A DNA stretch of 64,000 bases from Legionella sp. (GTDB lineage Bacteria; Pseudomonadota; Gammaproteobacteria; Legionellales; Legionellaceae), in contig JAUXWR010000468.1 in NCBI GenBank assembly GCA_030680075.1, positions 16,576 to 80,575 on the forward strand, given 5' to 3'. Under the pieces are notes generated by a model, which was not told where the DNA came from, did not search any database, and saw only the letters and a program-made list of their open reading frames with translations. Of the stretch, positions 8,216 to 17,014 are shown piece by piece. The stretch's first letter is position 1; every line of letters starts with the position of its first letter. Made by a program: the position numbers and the translations under genes.

Positions 8216-9406
8216 TTAATCGGTTAATTGTCGGAGTGTTTCTTCTGCCGAAGAATGCATTTTTTGCAACGATAATTTCTGTTCGAATTTTAAACGTGCA
8301 TTATTTGCCAATCGCAGTCGCATTTCGTCATCAGCCATCAGACACTCTATCGCCTGCACTATCTCATTTACCTCGCCAGGCTCTATTAACAAACCCTCTT
8401 CACCATGGGTAATGGCTTCGGGAATTCCGCCTACCGCCGTTGCCACTATTGTCGAGCGACTGCGCATCGATTCGATAATGCTGTAGGGAAATCCTTCCCA
8501 TAATGATGGAAAGACATAAATATCAAATGTCTCAAGTAAAGCGCCGACATCACCGCTATAATGCCCTAATAATTTGACTTGCCTTTGCAAGCTCAACTCT
8601 TGAACTCGCTCAAGCAGCAAAGGCGATGCATCCCCTTCTCCTGCAAGAACCAGTTGCAAATGAGGGTATTTAATGGCGAGGATTGCAAAGGCGTCCAGCA
8701 GATGCAAAACACCTTTAGCGACATCCATGCGCGCAATACAGCCAATAATGAAATTTTCGCCTCGGGTTTTAACAGAATCATTAAGCTCCATGTCCTCAAG
8801 ACCATTATAAATTACCTGACTTAAACCCGGCGGAATTTCTCGCATTTCCTGCAAAGCCTTATCAATGGCTTTGGCATTTACGATAACTACCGAGGCAGAA
8901 GACCATACCAATTTATCAATAATTTTTTCATAAAGACGCCAATACGTTTTTCGCGGTGTCGGCATGCTGACGATAGTAAGGGCAACGGGTATTCCAAGTA
9001 CTTTCGCCGCCACAACCATAGCAAGACTTGCTTGCGCCGCAGGGTAGCCTCCGTTGCAACTTATAACACTGGAGGGTTTGATTTTTTTTATTTTTACCAT
9101 GAAAAACAAAACGTTAAACATAAAAAAGAAAGGCTCAAGTAGCCGCAAAAATAAAGAAAAAACCAGACTGGGTCTTTTGGGTGAACTATCCAAAGCTTCC
9201 CGAATTCTTGCACCGGTTAAAAAAAACAGATGATGAAAAAATGCAGGTTTTTGGAGTCGAGTTACATCATTTGGGAAAATGCCACCAGCATTGCTTGCGA
9301 AAACTATGTCATTATAGTTATCAGCCACTGCATTCACTATATCAATCATATAGCGATTGCCCCCACCGCGCGCATAATTTTCTGTAAATACTAATAGTTT
9401 TTTCAA
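8216..9406 (-). CDS. Glycosyltransferase family 4
   Basis: A 396-residue GT-B glycosyltransferase. The N-terminal domain begins with FTENYARGGGNRYMIDIV. The C-terminal half contains IIGCIARMDVAKGV, LVLAGEGD and the retaining GT4 signature FPSLWEGFPYSIIESM with the E-x7-E pattern, then VGGIPEAI. It probably transfers a hexose or amino sugar to the lipid-linked repeat unit at the inner face of the membrane. It overlaps the upstream methyltransferase gene by 4 bases. Confidence 0.92.
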   Translation of the reverse strand: MKKLLVFTENYARGGGNRYMIDIVNAVADNYNDIVFASNAGGIFPNDVTRLQKPAFFHHLFFLTGARIREALDSSPKRPSLVFSLFLRLLEPFFFMFNVLFFMVKIKKIKPSSVISCNGGYPAAQASLAMVVAAKVLGIPVALTIVSMPTPRKTYWRLYEKIIDKLVWSSASVVIVNAKAIDKALQEMREIPPGLSQVIYNGLEDMELNDSVKTRGENFIIGCIARMDVAKGVLHLLDAFAILAIKYPHLQLVLAGEGDASPLLLERVQELSLQRQVKLLGHYSGDVGALLETFDIYVFPSLWEGFPYSIIESMRSRSTIVATAVGGIPEAITHGEEGLLIEPGEVNEIVQAIECLMADDEMRLRLANNARLKFEQKLSLQKMHSSAEETLRQLTD

Positions 9407-10170
9407 GCCGCGCCACCCTTGCGATAAATCGCCAAAATATAGGAACTGAAATAACGATTGTTAATATTATCGAGGATTTTGAAATTTCTACAGGGTCCGG
9501 CTATTCGAAGCATGCTTTTAACCATAAATTGCAAGGGACTCCCATATTTGTGTTTAGCAATGGGTAATGAGGGTTCAAAAGAGCCGATATAATTCAAATA
9601 CAATGATTGCAGCGAAAAACGCGCTTCCAAATCACGAAAATAATCCAGGTTCATGATATCCAGATTATGTTTATCTAAAATTTCCTGATCAAGGGTTCGT
9701 TGTATAAACGAATAGATCCCACAAAAATTGGGAACACCAAGAATCAATACCCCACCTGGCTTCAACCAGCGCAAATGCAAATCAACAACAGCATCGACAT
9801 CCTTAAAATGCTCAATAAAACCAAATGACATGACAGCGTCAAATTGGCGCGACGGTTCTGATTGAAAAAAATCGCCAATCAGGATGGCGCCTGTATCAAG
9901 ACCGAGCATCTTAAAATTTTCTAACGTCGCCTGCATTCCTGCCGCTGAATATTCTAAGCCATAGGGATTAACACCAAATTCTTTCGCCATGAAAGCCAGC
10001 CATTTACCAGGCGCACAACCCACTTCAAAGACATCGCCAGATAGCCGCGGCAGGTGTTTTTTTAACCCATTGGCAAGGCAGCGGTCAAAAGACAAATTAA
10101 AATCAACTTCACTGGGGAGCTTACAATTCGCCCAATAATTTTCCCAAAAAGTTACTTCTGTTAACTCCAT
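9403..10170 (-). CDS. Class I SAM-dependent methyltransferase
   Basis: A 255-residue methyltransferase of the ubiE/Methyltransf_11 type: motif I VFEVGCAPGKWLAFMA around residue 46, then GLEYS, SFGFIEHF and LKPGGVLILGVPNF. It probably methylates a hydroxyl or amino group on an O-chain sugar or caps the chain, but the substrate is unknown. It is translationally coupled to the downstream GT4 gene (4-base overlap) and lies 48 bases after the unassigned GT-like gene. Confidence 0.88.
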   Translation of the reverse strand: MELTEVTFWENYWANCKLPSEVDFNLSFDRCLANGLKKHLPRLSGDVFEVGCAPGKWLAFMAKEFGVNPYGLEYSAAGMQATLENFKMLGLDTGAILIGDFFQSEPSRQFDAVMSFGFIEHFKDVDAVVDLHLRWLKPGGVLILGVPNFCGIYSFIQRTLDQEILDKHNLDIMNLDYFRDLEARFSLQSLYLNYIGSFEPSLPIAKHKYGSPLQFMVKSMLRIAGPCRNFKILDNINNRYFSSYILAIYRKGGAA

Positions 10171-10218
10171 TAGATCTCCTGACTCCTGATAACCTCACGT
10201 AAATGCGGCGAATTAGTA

Positions 10219-11376
10219 CTAACAATCACCTGAAGCAAGTAAATGGCTTACTTCATCAACAACTATTTGATGAGAGACACTATCTTTCATTTGATTAGAT
10301 AAAAACTCGGTATAATACGTTTCATATTTTTCTTTATCCACTTTAATATTCATTGCAATAGTAATTTCTTTTTCAAAATTCAAAAGAGAGCACCCCAGCA
10401 TCTCAGCTGTCATTTTCATCTGATTATATTCATGAGTGTGGATTTTTTTTATCTCTTCACTAAAGATAAGGCAAAGAGGCTTTTCATAAATTACTGCATA
10501 AGATATGGCAGTTGAGGCATGAGCAATAACTATTGCAGAGTTTTTCACTAGAGAGCTGGTTTCACCAAAAACAACCCGTCGGCCCCCAAATGGGTTCACT
10601 GGATAAAGGGCCTTTGGATGCGCCGCAATTGCAACTGTAGTGTCATATCTTTTCTCTATTTCCACAAAGAAGTTGTTCAAGGCATTATAATATTTTTCTG
10701 CAGTCACTCGTGCATTATTTTGAATGCTGAAGTCGGGATGAAAAGGCAGAAAATCATCAATGAATACACAATAATTATCAGGTAATTCAGAGGGTCTGCT
10801 GTTATCACTACAGGAGCAATCAATATCAAAATGATGAATTTTTGACAGTTTGACGGAGTCCGCCTTATGTAACCTTTCAGCCAAATTTCCCGCTACAAAT
10901 GTTAGATCATGTCTTTTAATAATGGGTAAAAATTTAAAAATAGCCGAACCAACCAATGAAAGAATCAGGTGTTTTTTATTACCACTGAAAACTCTCTGAA
11001 GAAAGGCACTTAAAGTTGTTTTTGGTTGGCTTATAAAGGGTAGATAACCCCGGCCAAAAAATATGGTTTTCTTCTTACCTGAATTTAGAAGAAGATAAAT
11101 CGGGAGTGATTTCAGGTTGCGCGTCAACTGAATAACAAATGCCACATTATTGTTTTCTTGCTTCATTTTCGCATTTAGGGCTTTTAGCGTGGCAATTTTC
11201 AAATAATTAATTTCCTTAAGATTGGAAGGAAAAACCATATCATATCCAAGGATTGAGCCAATATCCCAATACTCAATGAGGAAATTATTTTCTATTAACT
11301 CATACACAAAAAATTTGCGCTGAAAATCCGTTGTAGGTGGATGTGGCATAAGAAAAATGATTTTCTTTGGGCTCAT
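10219..11376 (-). CDS. Unassigned GT-B-like protein, candidate nonulosonic acid transferase
   Basis: A 385-residue protein I do not recognise by name. It has no signal peptide or clear membrane span. Features seen: an acidic VFIDDFLP near residue 215, an HP dipeptide in AIAAHPKAL near residue 255, and AHASTAISYAVIYEKPLCLIF near residue 290. The spaced HP and S/T-S motifs recall bacterial sialyltransferase families (GT52, GT80, GT38). It overlaps neuA by 4 bases and so is translated together with the CMP-sugar-forming enzyme of the legionaminic acid pathway. Transfer of CMP-legionaminic acid is therefore a reasonable but untested guess. Confidence 0.6.
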   Translation of the reverse strand: MSPKKIIFLMPHPPTTDFQRKFFVYELIENNFLIEYWDIGSILGYDMVFPSNLKEINYLKIATLKALNAKMKQENNNVAFVIQLTRNLKSLPIYLLLNSGKKKTIFFGRGYLPFISQPKTTLSAFLQRVFSGNKKHLILSLVGSAIFKFLPIIKRHDLTFVAGNLAERLHKADSVKLSKIHHFDIDCSCSDNSRPSELPDNYCVFIDDFLPFHPDFSIQNNARVTAEKYYNALNNFFVEIEKRYDTTVAIAAHPKALYPVNPFGGRRVVFGETSSLVKNSAIVIAHASTAISYAVIYEKPLCLIFSEEIKKIHTHEYNQMKMTAEMLGCSLLNFEKEITIAMNIKVDKEKYETYYTEFLSNQMKDSVSHQIVVDEVSHLLASGDC

Positions 11377-12059
11377 TTCATCCCCAGAATTGCTTCAGCG
11401 AGTTTCCAATCCCACTCGGTGTCAATATCAAGTGTTTCTTTGGGGTTATCAATTATCAATGGGCACATAGTATTCCCGTAAAAAGAGCGATCATTGCGAA
11501 GAGTATCGGGAGTTGCAAGATAAAAAGCACCATTGATCACATAGGCGGGTTCAAGGTCTTGTGATCGGGATAAGAGGCCTTCATCGTTAATAAAAGGTTG
11601 AAGCGCCCTGTCTTTCATCTTAAAACACCAAAGCGGATGAGATTTCGCTGAAGACACCGCTATGACCGAGCAATTATCTTCGCTTTTGAAAAGGTGAATA
11701 CCGCTCAATATAGTGTTGCGGCTCCGAAAAGGAGAGGTAGGTTGCAATAACATTACCCCATCAACTTTATCATGTTGACTTTCATACCAATCCAAGGCAT
11801 GCAGACAAACATCTATCGAAGAAGCCGTATCGCTAGCAAGTTCTGTGGGCCTGAGCCAGGGCACAGTAGCCCCTGCCTGGCGACTAATTTCAGCGATTTG
11901 CGGGCAATCGGTAGAAACGAGAATGTCACAAATACCAGGAATTTCCGTAGCTGCATCAATACTCCACTCAATAAGTGGCTTACCTCCTAAAGGGCGACTA
12001 TTTTTGCCAGGAAGTCTTTTAGAGCCGCCTCGCGCGGTTATTATGGTCAAAATTCTCAT
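11373..12059 (-). CDS. neuA: CMP-nonulosonic acid cytidylyltransferase (NeuA/LegF)
   Basis: A 228-residue acylneuraminate cytidylyltransferase. The N-terminus carries the family signature ARGGSKRLPGKNSRPLGGKP, followed by LVSTDCPQIAEI and LQPTSPFRS. It activates a nonulosonic acid with CTP for transfer. Its position next to hisH, hisF, the wbpG-like gene and ptmE-legG-legI makes legionaminic acid, or its 5-acetimidoyl form, the likely substrate. It overlaps hisH upstream and the unassigned GT-like gene downstream by 4 bases each. A second cytidylyltransferase gene lies at 24063-24833, so the division of labour is not certain. Confidence 0.92.
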   Translation of the reverse strand: MRILTIITARGGSKRLPGKNSRPLGGKPLIEWSIDAATEIPGICDILVSTDCPQIAEISRQAGATVPWLRPTELASDTASSIDVCLHALDWYESQHDKVDGVMLLQPTSPFRSRNTILSGIHLFKSEDNCSVIAVSSAKSHPLWCFKMKDRALQPFINDEGLLSRSQDLEPAYVINGAFYLATPDTLRNDRSFYGNTMCPLIIDNPKETLDIDTEWDWKLAEAILGMK

Positions 12060-12694
12060 TGCATCAAAAACCGTCGTAAAATTTTTAACCCAACTTCCCC
12101 ACTCTTTTCAGGATGAAATTGACAGCCGGTGATGTTTTCGCGCCCAATCACACTGGTAATAGATACCCCTTCATAGAGACAATCCGCAATTTTAGCGGAA
12201 GTTTCTGCAGGGCAGGCCATAAATGAGTGAACAAAATATACATCTTCATCGGGGTTAATATCATTAAGAATAGTACCCTCCCAGTGGGTACGCCCTTCTG
12301 GTAACATCAGAGAATTCCAGCCAATATGAGGGATTCTGGTGGTTGGGGCGAGAGCTGGTATAGCGATTACTTGACCAGGTATTAATCCAAGACCCGCTGT
12401 CGTGTTAAATTCATCACTTTTATCCAGTAACATTTGCATGCCTAAACATATGCCTAAAAGAGAAGTTCCACGTGCCGCGACCTCACGCACAGTATCATCA
12501 AGTCCTTGCTGACAAAGAGCCTGCATTCCATAAGAGAAAGAACCCACACCAGGTAATACCACGCGGCTGGCTGTTAAAATATTTTGTGGCGAAGAGGTTA
12601 TTGTTACCCTCGCCCCACATTGCTCAAGGGCTCGACTGACACTTAACAAATTACCTGCGCCATAATCAATGACAGCAACATCAAGCGTGCTCAT
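12056..12694 (-). CDS. hisH: HisH-like glutamine amidotransferase (LPS paralogue)
   Basis: A 212-residue class I glutamine amidotransferase resembling the HisH subunit of imidazole glycerol phosphate synthase. The nucleophile is in LLGICLGMQM and the His/Glu pair in CQFHPEKSGE. Glutaminase activity releases ammonia. Next to HisF-like and WbpG-like proteins this arrangement is known from P. aeruginosa and other O-antigen loci, where it feeds ammonia to form an acetamidino (amidine) group on a sugar. Here that is probably the 5-acetimidoyl group of legionaminic acid, not histidine synthesis. It overlaps hisF by 14 bases. Confidence 0.9.
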   Translation of the reverse strand: MSTLDVAVIDYGAGNLLSVSRALEQCGARVTITSSPQNILTASRVVLPGVGSFSYGMQALCQQGLDDTVREVAARGTSLLGICLGMQMLLDKSDEFNTTAGLGLIPGQVIAIPALAPTTRIPHIGWNSLMLPEGRTHWEGTILNDINPDEDVYFVHSFMACPAETSAKIADCLYEGVSITSVIGRENITGCQFHPEKSGEVGLKILRRFLMQ

Positions 12695-13451
12695 AGCGTC
12701 TCACCCCAATACCTGCTTGTGCTGCAACCTGTCGAATATCCGCAATTGTGGCTCGCCCATAATGGAGAATATCAGCCATGGCAATAGCATCTGTACCGCC
12801 TTCTTTTACCGCATCAATTAGGTCATCAGGTTTTCCCATGCCCCCGCTGGCAATAACAGGAACATTCACTTCCTGAGTTACCGCTTTTAATAATGCGACA
12901 TCAAAACCCTTACGTGTGCCTTCCCTATCTATCGAGGTCAATAGAATTTCGCCTGCACCAAGAGCTACCCCTTGCTTGACCCAGTCAATGACATCCATAC
13001 CGGTGGGTTCGCGTCCATTATCCGTATAAACTTCCCAGCGCATGGGTGCTGTTTCTTTTGCCTCAATGGAAAGAAGCATACACTGACTGCCAAAACGTCG
13101 CGCAATCATGGTAATAAGTGCAGGATTTGCGACGGCGGCTGTATTAATCGCCACTTTATCCGCACCAGAGCGAAGAATATGAGCCGCATCGTCCACTGAA
13201 CGAATGCCACCGCCCACCGTTATTGGCACAAAAACATCCTGCACTGTTCTTTGCACAATTTCACTGAGGCTATTGCGTCCATATAAGCTTGCAACAGAGT
13301 CCATATAGATTAACTCGTCAGCCCCCTGTTGATAGTAACGACGCGCGTGCTCATTGGGAGACCCAATGACACGCAGTCCCTCTAAATGGATGCCTTTGAT
13401 GAGATTTGGCCCTTTGATATCAAGGCGTGCAATAAGGCGAATTTTTCTCAT
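12681..13451 (-). CDS. hisF: HisF-like ammonia-channelling subunit (LPS paralogue)
   Basis: A TIM-barrel protein of 256 residues from the ATG at 13451, which forms an ATGA overlap with the wbpG-like gene; an upstream in-frame start at 13496 is less likely. It has the HisF phosphate-binding and barrel motifs VGGGIRSVDDA, LLTSIDREGT and VIASGGMG. The first catalytic aspartate of true HisF is present (RLDIKGP), but the second, the Asp of the AIDAK-type motif, is glutamate here (LLSIEAKE). This fits a protein that no longer makes imidazole glycerol phosphate and only channels ammonia from HisH to the WbpG-like enzyme. Confidence 0.9.
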   Translation of the reverse strand: MRKIRLIARLDIKGPNLIKGIHLEGLRVIGSPNEHARRYYQQGADELIYMDSVASLYGRNSLSEIVQRTVQDVFVPITVGGGIRSVDDAAHILRSGADKVAINTAAVANPALITMIARRFGSQCMLLSIEAKETAPMRWEVYTDNGREPTGMDVIDWVKQGVALGAGEILLTSIDREGTRKGFDVALLKAVTQEVNVPVIASGGMGKPDDLIDAVKEGGTDAIAMADILHYGRATIADIRQVAAQAGIGVRRYEHA

Positions 13452-14617
13452 GCCAAAACGTGCCCTTCTTCCCAAATTGGATTTTTTAATTGCCAAATAC
13501 CATTGTTATTTTTCCAAAGGTGATGTGAGCGCCAGCTATCAACTACATTGTAAAAATCTTCTTCGCTAATTGCGCAATAATCCAGAAATTCCGTTAAATA
13601 TTTTTTGGGAAACTCGCCATCATACCGTTTAACCAGGGCTATGCCCTCTTCACGGGTAATCTTTCCATCCCTGATTTCATGAGCCGTGTCAGAGGTGGTT
13701 CTGCCAATGCCGAATTTGATAAAGCCAAGATAATAATGAAACCCGTCAATCCTGTCATCAAGGCTTGCGTATTTGGAATAGGTTCCTTCAGAACGCTCTG
13801 AATTAGGCGTAAATCCGGTATTTTCTGTGCAGTAGTAAAAATTTTCTTGTGGATCCCAGAATTTGTAATAACCGAAGAAATGAATGGTCGTGCGATTTTT
13901 CAAAATATCGTCATAACGAGGTGCCGTAAATGGCTTTAAATCTGCTTCACTAACGCCATGCTCAGCCCAAAATTCGGGAGGGAAACCGGAGAAATAATGT
14001 TTGTCATGATCTTGAATATCTCTGTCCGGGCGAAAAGCGTTTTTCATGCACCCACCGTATTCAACCTCGCCATTTTCTCCATACATTATTAAAGATACAT
14101 TGTGTTTTACCGCCATTTGTAAGGGAAAATTGGTCTGACCGTATATGAAAGGCTGAAATGGGTCGCCAAGGTAATTAAAAGCGAGTTGAGTCAATTTTCG
14201 AGTAACTTTTCCATTTGGGGTTCCAAGAATATTGTCAAAACCTGACGCAATAAACGCATCAAGATTTCGCCGCCCTATTTCAGTGGCTTTGAGGGGCGCC
14301 CAGGTTACGGTCAAGGGGTTCATCCCGTATTTATATTTAAGCTGATGGGCTACAAAGCTACCATCCTTGCCACCGCTACAAGGCACGATGACGTCATATT
14401 CACCATTGCCTTTTTTGTAACGATTGCAAAGCTCGATGAGCTCTTGCTCACGCTCATCCCAATTCACCTGACTGCGTTTGTAGTCAGCATAATTGCAAGC
14501 AGAGCAAATACCCACTTCATCAAATTGAATACGTGGCCGCTGATTTGAAACGGTACATTTTTTGCAAAATTTTACTTCAAGGGGCAAATTGTATTGCCCG
14601 ATAATATCTCTTTTCAT
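13448..14617 (-). CDS. WbpG/PseA-like N-acetyl sugar amidotransferase
   Basis: A 389-residue ATP-PPase family enzyme. The N-terminus has a four-cysteine zinc-type site (CKKC and CSAC) followed by the PP-loop VPCSGGKDGS near residue 83. Homologues (WbpG, PseA) convert an N-acetyl group of a sugar into an acetamidino group using ammonia from HisH/HisF. With the adjacent hisF and hisH this supplies the machinery expected for 5-acetimidoyl-legionaminic acid, the known sugar of L. pneumophila O-chain. About 134 bases with a palindromic repeat separate it from ptmE upstream. Confidence 0.9.
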   Translation of the reverse strand: MKRDIIGQYNLPLEVKFCKKCTVSNQRPRIQFDEVGICSACNYADYKRSQVNWDEREQELIELCNRYKKGNGEYDVIVPCSGGKDGSFVAHQLKYKYGMNPLTVTWAPLKATEIGRRNLDAFIASGFDNILGTPNGKVTRKLTQLAFNYLGDPFQPFIYGQTNFPLQMAVKHNVSLIMYGENGEVEYGGCMKNAFRPDRDIQDHDKHYFSGFPPEFWAEHGVSEADLKPFTAPRYDDILKNRTTIHFFGYYKFWDPQENFYYCTENTGFTPNSERSEGTYSKYASLDDRIDGFHYYLGFIKFGIGRTTSDTAHEIRDGKITREEGIALVKRYDGEFPKKYLTEFLDYCAISEEDFYNVVDSWRSHHLWKNNNGIWQLKNPIWEEGHVLA

Positions 14618-14705
14618 GACACCTAGCCTTTAAACAATTAAGTATGAAGTTCTTTTTTTTATTAATTTTTAAGCATGCTCTGAGCAAACCGTAAGTTGGT
14701 AGTTG

Positions 14706-14755
14706 GTAGGTTGGGCCTTGGCCCAACAAGCTGTCCGGCGAAGCGCTCGACCTAC
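14706..14755. repeat. Palindromic repeat element between ptmE and the wbpG-like gene
   Basis: A 50-base element with 6-base terminal arms (GTAGGT / ACCTAC) and an inner near-perfect hairpin, TTGGGCC-TT-GGCCCAA, at 14711-14726. The minus strand reads into it from ptmE: the TAG stop of ptmE (14752-14754) is part of the element. It could also act as an RNA hairpin between two cistrons, but no T-run follows. Confidence 0.65.
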
Positions 14756-15840
14756 GTTAGCTTAACTCCCTCTAAATTAGCTTTTCTAAGATCATCTTCA
14801 CGTCCTACATCCAACCATGGTTCATGCATAGGATAAACAATGGTACGTTTCATCTTATCTTTCAGGCGTGTAAAAAGTGTCGGCATGTCGCAATGTTCAT
14901 TCGCTTGCAAATGAGTCAATGCCTCTGGCTCCAATACATAAATCCCTGAATTAATATGAGTACGTGAAATAGGTTTTTCCTCAAAATTCAAAATATCGAC
15001 ACCGCGGGTATGAACCACCCCAAACGGATTTTGCCATTCATGCAAACGAACAGCCATTGTTGCGGCAGCTTGATGACGACAATGAAAATCAAGTAACTCG
15101 CCATAGCGAATATCCGTCAATACATCACCATTTGATACCAAAAACGGGGAATCAGGACGTGGGTTTAACAGGCCAACAGCTCCAGCTGTTCCCAAAGGGG
15201 ATTTTTCCCGTAAATAATCAATTTTTACTTGCCAGAGGCTACCGTCACCAAAATAATCTTCAATCATGTGACCCAAATAATGAATAGCGACGATGAAATG
15301 ATGAAACCCCTCTGCTTTGGCTCTTTCGATAATATGCTCAAGCATGGGCTTGCCGCTGACAAGAAGCATGGGTTTAGGGCAATTTTCAGTATGGGGACGC
15401 AATCGCAAACCTTGGCCGCCTGCCATGATAACCATTAGATTTGGGCGAAGAGTGGGTGCTGCAAGCTCATCCCACAAATGTAAACCGACAACCCGTCTTT
15501 CATTATCAACTATCGGTAACTGATGAATTTTATTAGCCTGCATCAGTTGCAATACGGTGTCTCGATTTAGTTGTTTAGGGACTACTAATGGCTCACGATG
15601 CGTTATGCCATCAATAAGGCTTTCCATTGTTAACCCACGTAACAATCCACGCCTGATATCCCCGTCTGTAATCGTTCCTAATAAAGTGCCATCAGGAGCA
15701 ATGACCAGCACTACCTGCAATGCTGTTTCATCCAGATTGCAAATTGCCTGTTGTAAGGTTGCATTGGCAGGAAGCATCGCTTTTTGCCAGGTTTGTACTG
15801 ACGCAGTCTCTGCTATTTGTTCATTTCCCAATTCAAGCAT
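14752..15840 (-). CDS. ptmE: Glucosamine-1-phosphate guanylyltransferase with N-terminal CBS pair
   Basis: About 362 residues: two CBS domains in residues 10-125 followed by a sugar nucleotidyltransferase domain (VIMAGGQGLRLRPHTENCPK near residue 140). This CBS plus nucleotidyltransferase layout is that of PtmE, which makes GDP-glucosamine in the legionaminic acid route of Campylobacter. The start is the ATG at 15840 with AGGA 7 bases upstream, and it overlaps legG by 8 bases; a TTG at 15858 is a weaker alternative. Its presence explains why legB-legC-legH-legG use GDP- rather than UDP-linked intermediates. Its stop codon lies in a palindromic repeat. Confidence 0.92.
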   Translation of the reverse strand: MLELGNEQIAETASVQTWQKAMLPANATLQQAICNLDETALQVVLVIAPDGTLLGTITDGDIRRGLLRGLTMESLIDGITHREPLVVPKQLNRDTVLQLMQANKIHQLPIVDNERRVVGLHLWDELAAPTLRPNLMVIMAGGQGLRLRPHTENCPKPMLLVSGKPMLEHIIERAKAEGFHHFIVAIHYLGHMIEDYFGDGSLWQVKIDYLREKSPLGTAGAVGLLNPRPDSPFLVSNGDVLTDIRYGELLDFHCRHQAAATMAVRLHEWQNPFGVVHTRGVDILNFEEKPISRTHINSGIYVLEPEALTHLQANEHCDMPTLFTRLKDKMKRTIVYPMHEPWLDVGREDDLRKANLEGVKLT

Positions 15841-17014
15841 GATTGCATCCTGCTCCAAACTCTACGTCATGAAAGGATTTTTTAAGAATAGTGTCCAGGG
15901 GATAAGTCTCTAGAACCTTTATTATTTTTTCACAGGCACCGCGCTCACCATAAGGATTGGAAACAGCTTGCAAAGACGCCTGAAATGATAATGAATATAA
16001 GGTCTCAATCGCTGCATTGATGGATAATGCCGTTGGTTCGCAATCAATAACACTGGAAGCTTTTAGGCGCCCCCGTTCGCGATCGCCAATATTTATCGTT
16101 GCCTTTTTGAAACTCGGTACTTCAATTAAGCCGCTGGAAGAGTTTCCAATCACGCCATCCACATATTGAAGGCACGAGAAATAACGCAATTGCCCGAGAG
16201 AGATATAGGCTTTGGCATTAGCGCGCTTACTCACAAATTCTTCAATCATCTTGATGATTATTCGGCTGTCGGTATCCGCATTAGGCATCGTAAAAATTAA
16301 ATGAATATCAGGATGGGCCTCCAATGCTTTTAATAGTTCAGCTATTTGTCTACCGGATGACATATTTTCAAGAGTGGAGGGATGAAACGTCACCAGAAGA
16401 TTTTTGCACCCAAATTTGAAATCAAGTGCCTCTTCGAGTACAGGTTTCTCTAACAAGGTTAATTTGCTGATGTTATCAATGCCGAGCCCTCCCACCAGAA
16501 ACACGCGCTTAGGCGCCTCACCTAATTGAATCACTCGATTCAGGTAAGCGGGAGCTGCGACGAAATGCAAATGGGACATCTTGGTAATAGAATGACGTAT
16601 TGCCTCATCAAAGGCTCCCTCGCTTGTCTCTCCACCATGTAAATGTGCTATCGGAATGCGGGCTATCATAGCGGCGGTCGCGGCTGCAAGTACTTCAAAA
16701 CGATCGCCTAATACCAGCAGCAAATCAGGCTGTAAATCATTTAGCGCATCAGCAAAACCGATAATCCCGACACCAATAGCCTTGGTAACACCTACGGATG
16801 TATCAGAGCTAAGCAGCATTTCTACTTTACGATTAATCTTAAAACCATCGTTTTCTATTTCATGCCATGTAAGCCCAAACTCCGGTGAAAGATGCATGCC
16901 GGTGACAAGCACTTGCAGCTCAAGTGCTGAACTATTTTTAATGCCTTCCATTAGCCAGCGCAATAAACCATATTCAGCACGACTACCGGTAACAACACAT
17001 ATTTTGCGACTCAT
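15833..17014 (-). CDS. legG: Hydrolysing sugar-nucleotide 2-epimerase (LegG/NeuC)
   Basis: A 393-residue NeuC-family enzyme with CVVTGSRAEYGLLRWLM at the N-terminus, VLGDRFEVLAAA, HLHGGETSEGAFDEAIRH and IGNSSSGLIE. In the legionaminic acid pathway LegG hydrolyses and 2-epimerises GDP-2,4-diacetamido-2,4,6-trideoxyglucose to the free mannose-configured sugar that LegI condenses with phosphoenolpyruvate. It overlaps legI by 4 bases and ptmE by 8, inside a tight operon with every other leg gene. The choice of LegG over sialic-acid NeuC rests on this context. Confidence 0.93.
   Translation of the reverse strand: MSRKICVVTGSRAEYGLLRWLMEGIKNSSALELQVLVTGMHLSPEFGLTWHEIENDGFKINRKVEMLLSSDTSVGVTKAIGVGIIGFADALNDLQPDLLLVLGDRFEVLAAATAAMIARIPIAHLHGGETSEGAFDEAIRHSITKMSHLHFVAAPAYLNRVIQLGEAPKRVFLVGGLGIDNISKLTLLEKPVLEEALDFKFGCKNLLVTFHPSTLENMSSGRQIAELLKALEAHPDIHLIFTMPNADTDSRIIIKMIEEFVSKRANAKAYISLGQLRYFSCLQYVDGVIGNSSSGLIEVPSFKKATINIGDRERGRLKASSVIDCEPTALSINAAIETLYSLSFQASLQAVSNPYGERGACEKIIKVLETYPLDTILKKSFHDVEFGAGCNHA

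Noticed and set aside
12056..13451. hisH and hisF as part of a histidine biosynthesis operon
   Set aside because: No other his genes are nearby, the pair is sandwiched between a WbpG-like amidotransferase and neuA, and HisF has a changed catalytic residue; the LPS role fits better.
14706..14755. Rho-independent terminator after ptmE
   Set aside because: The hairpin is strong but no T-run follows on either strand, and the sequence matches a dispersed repeat type.
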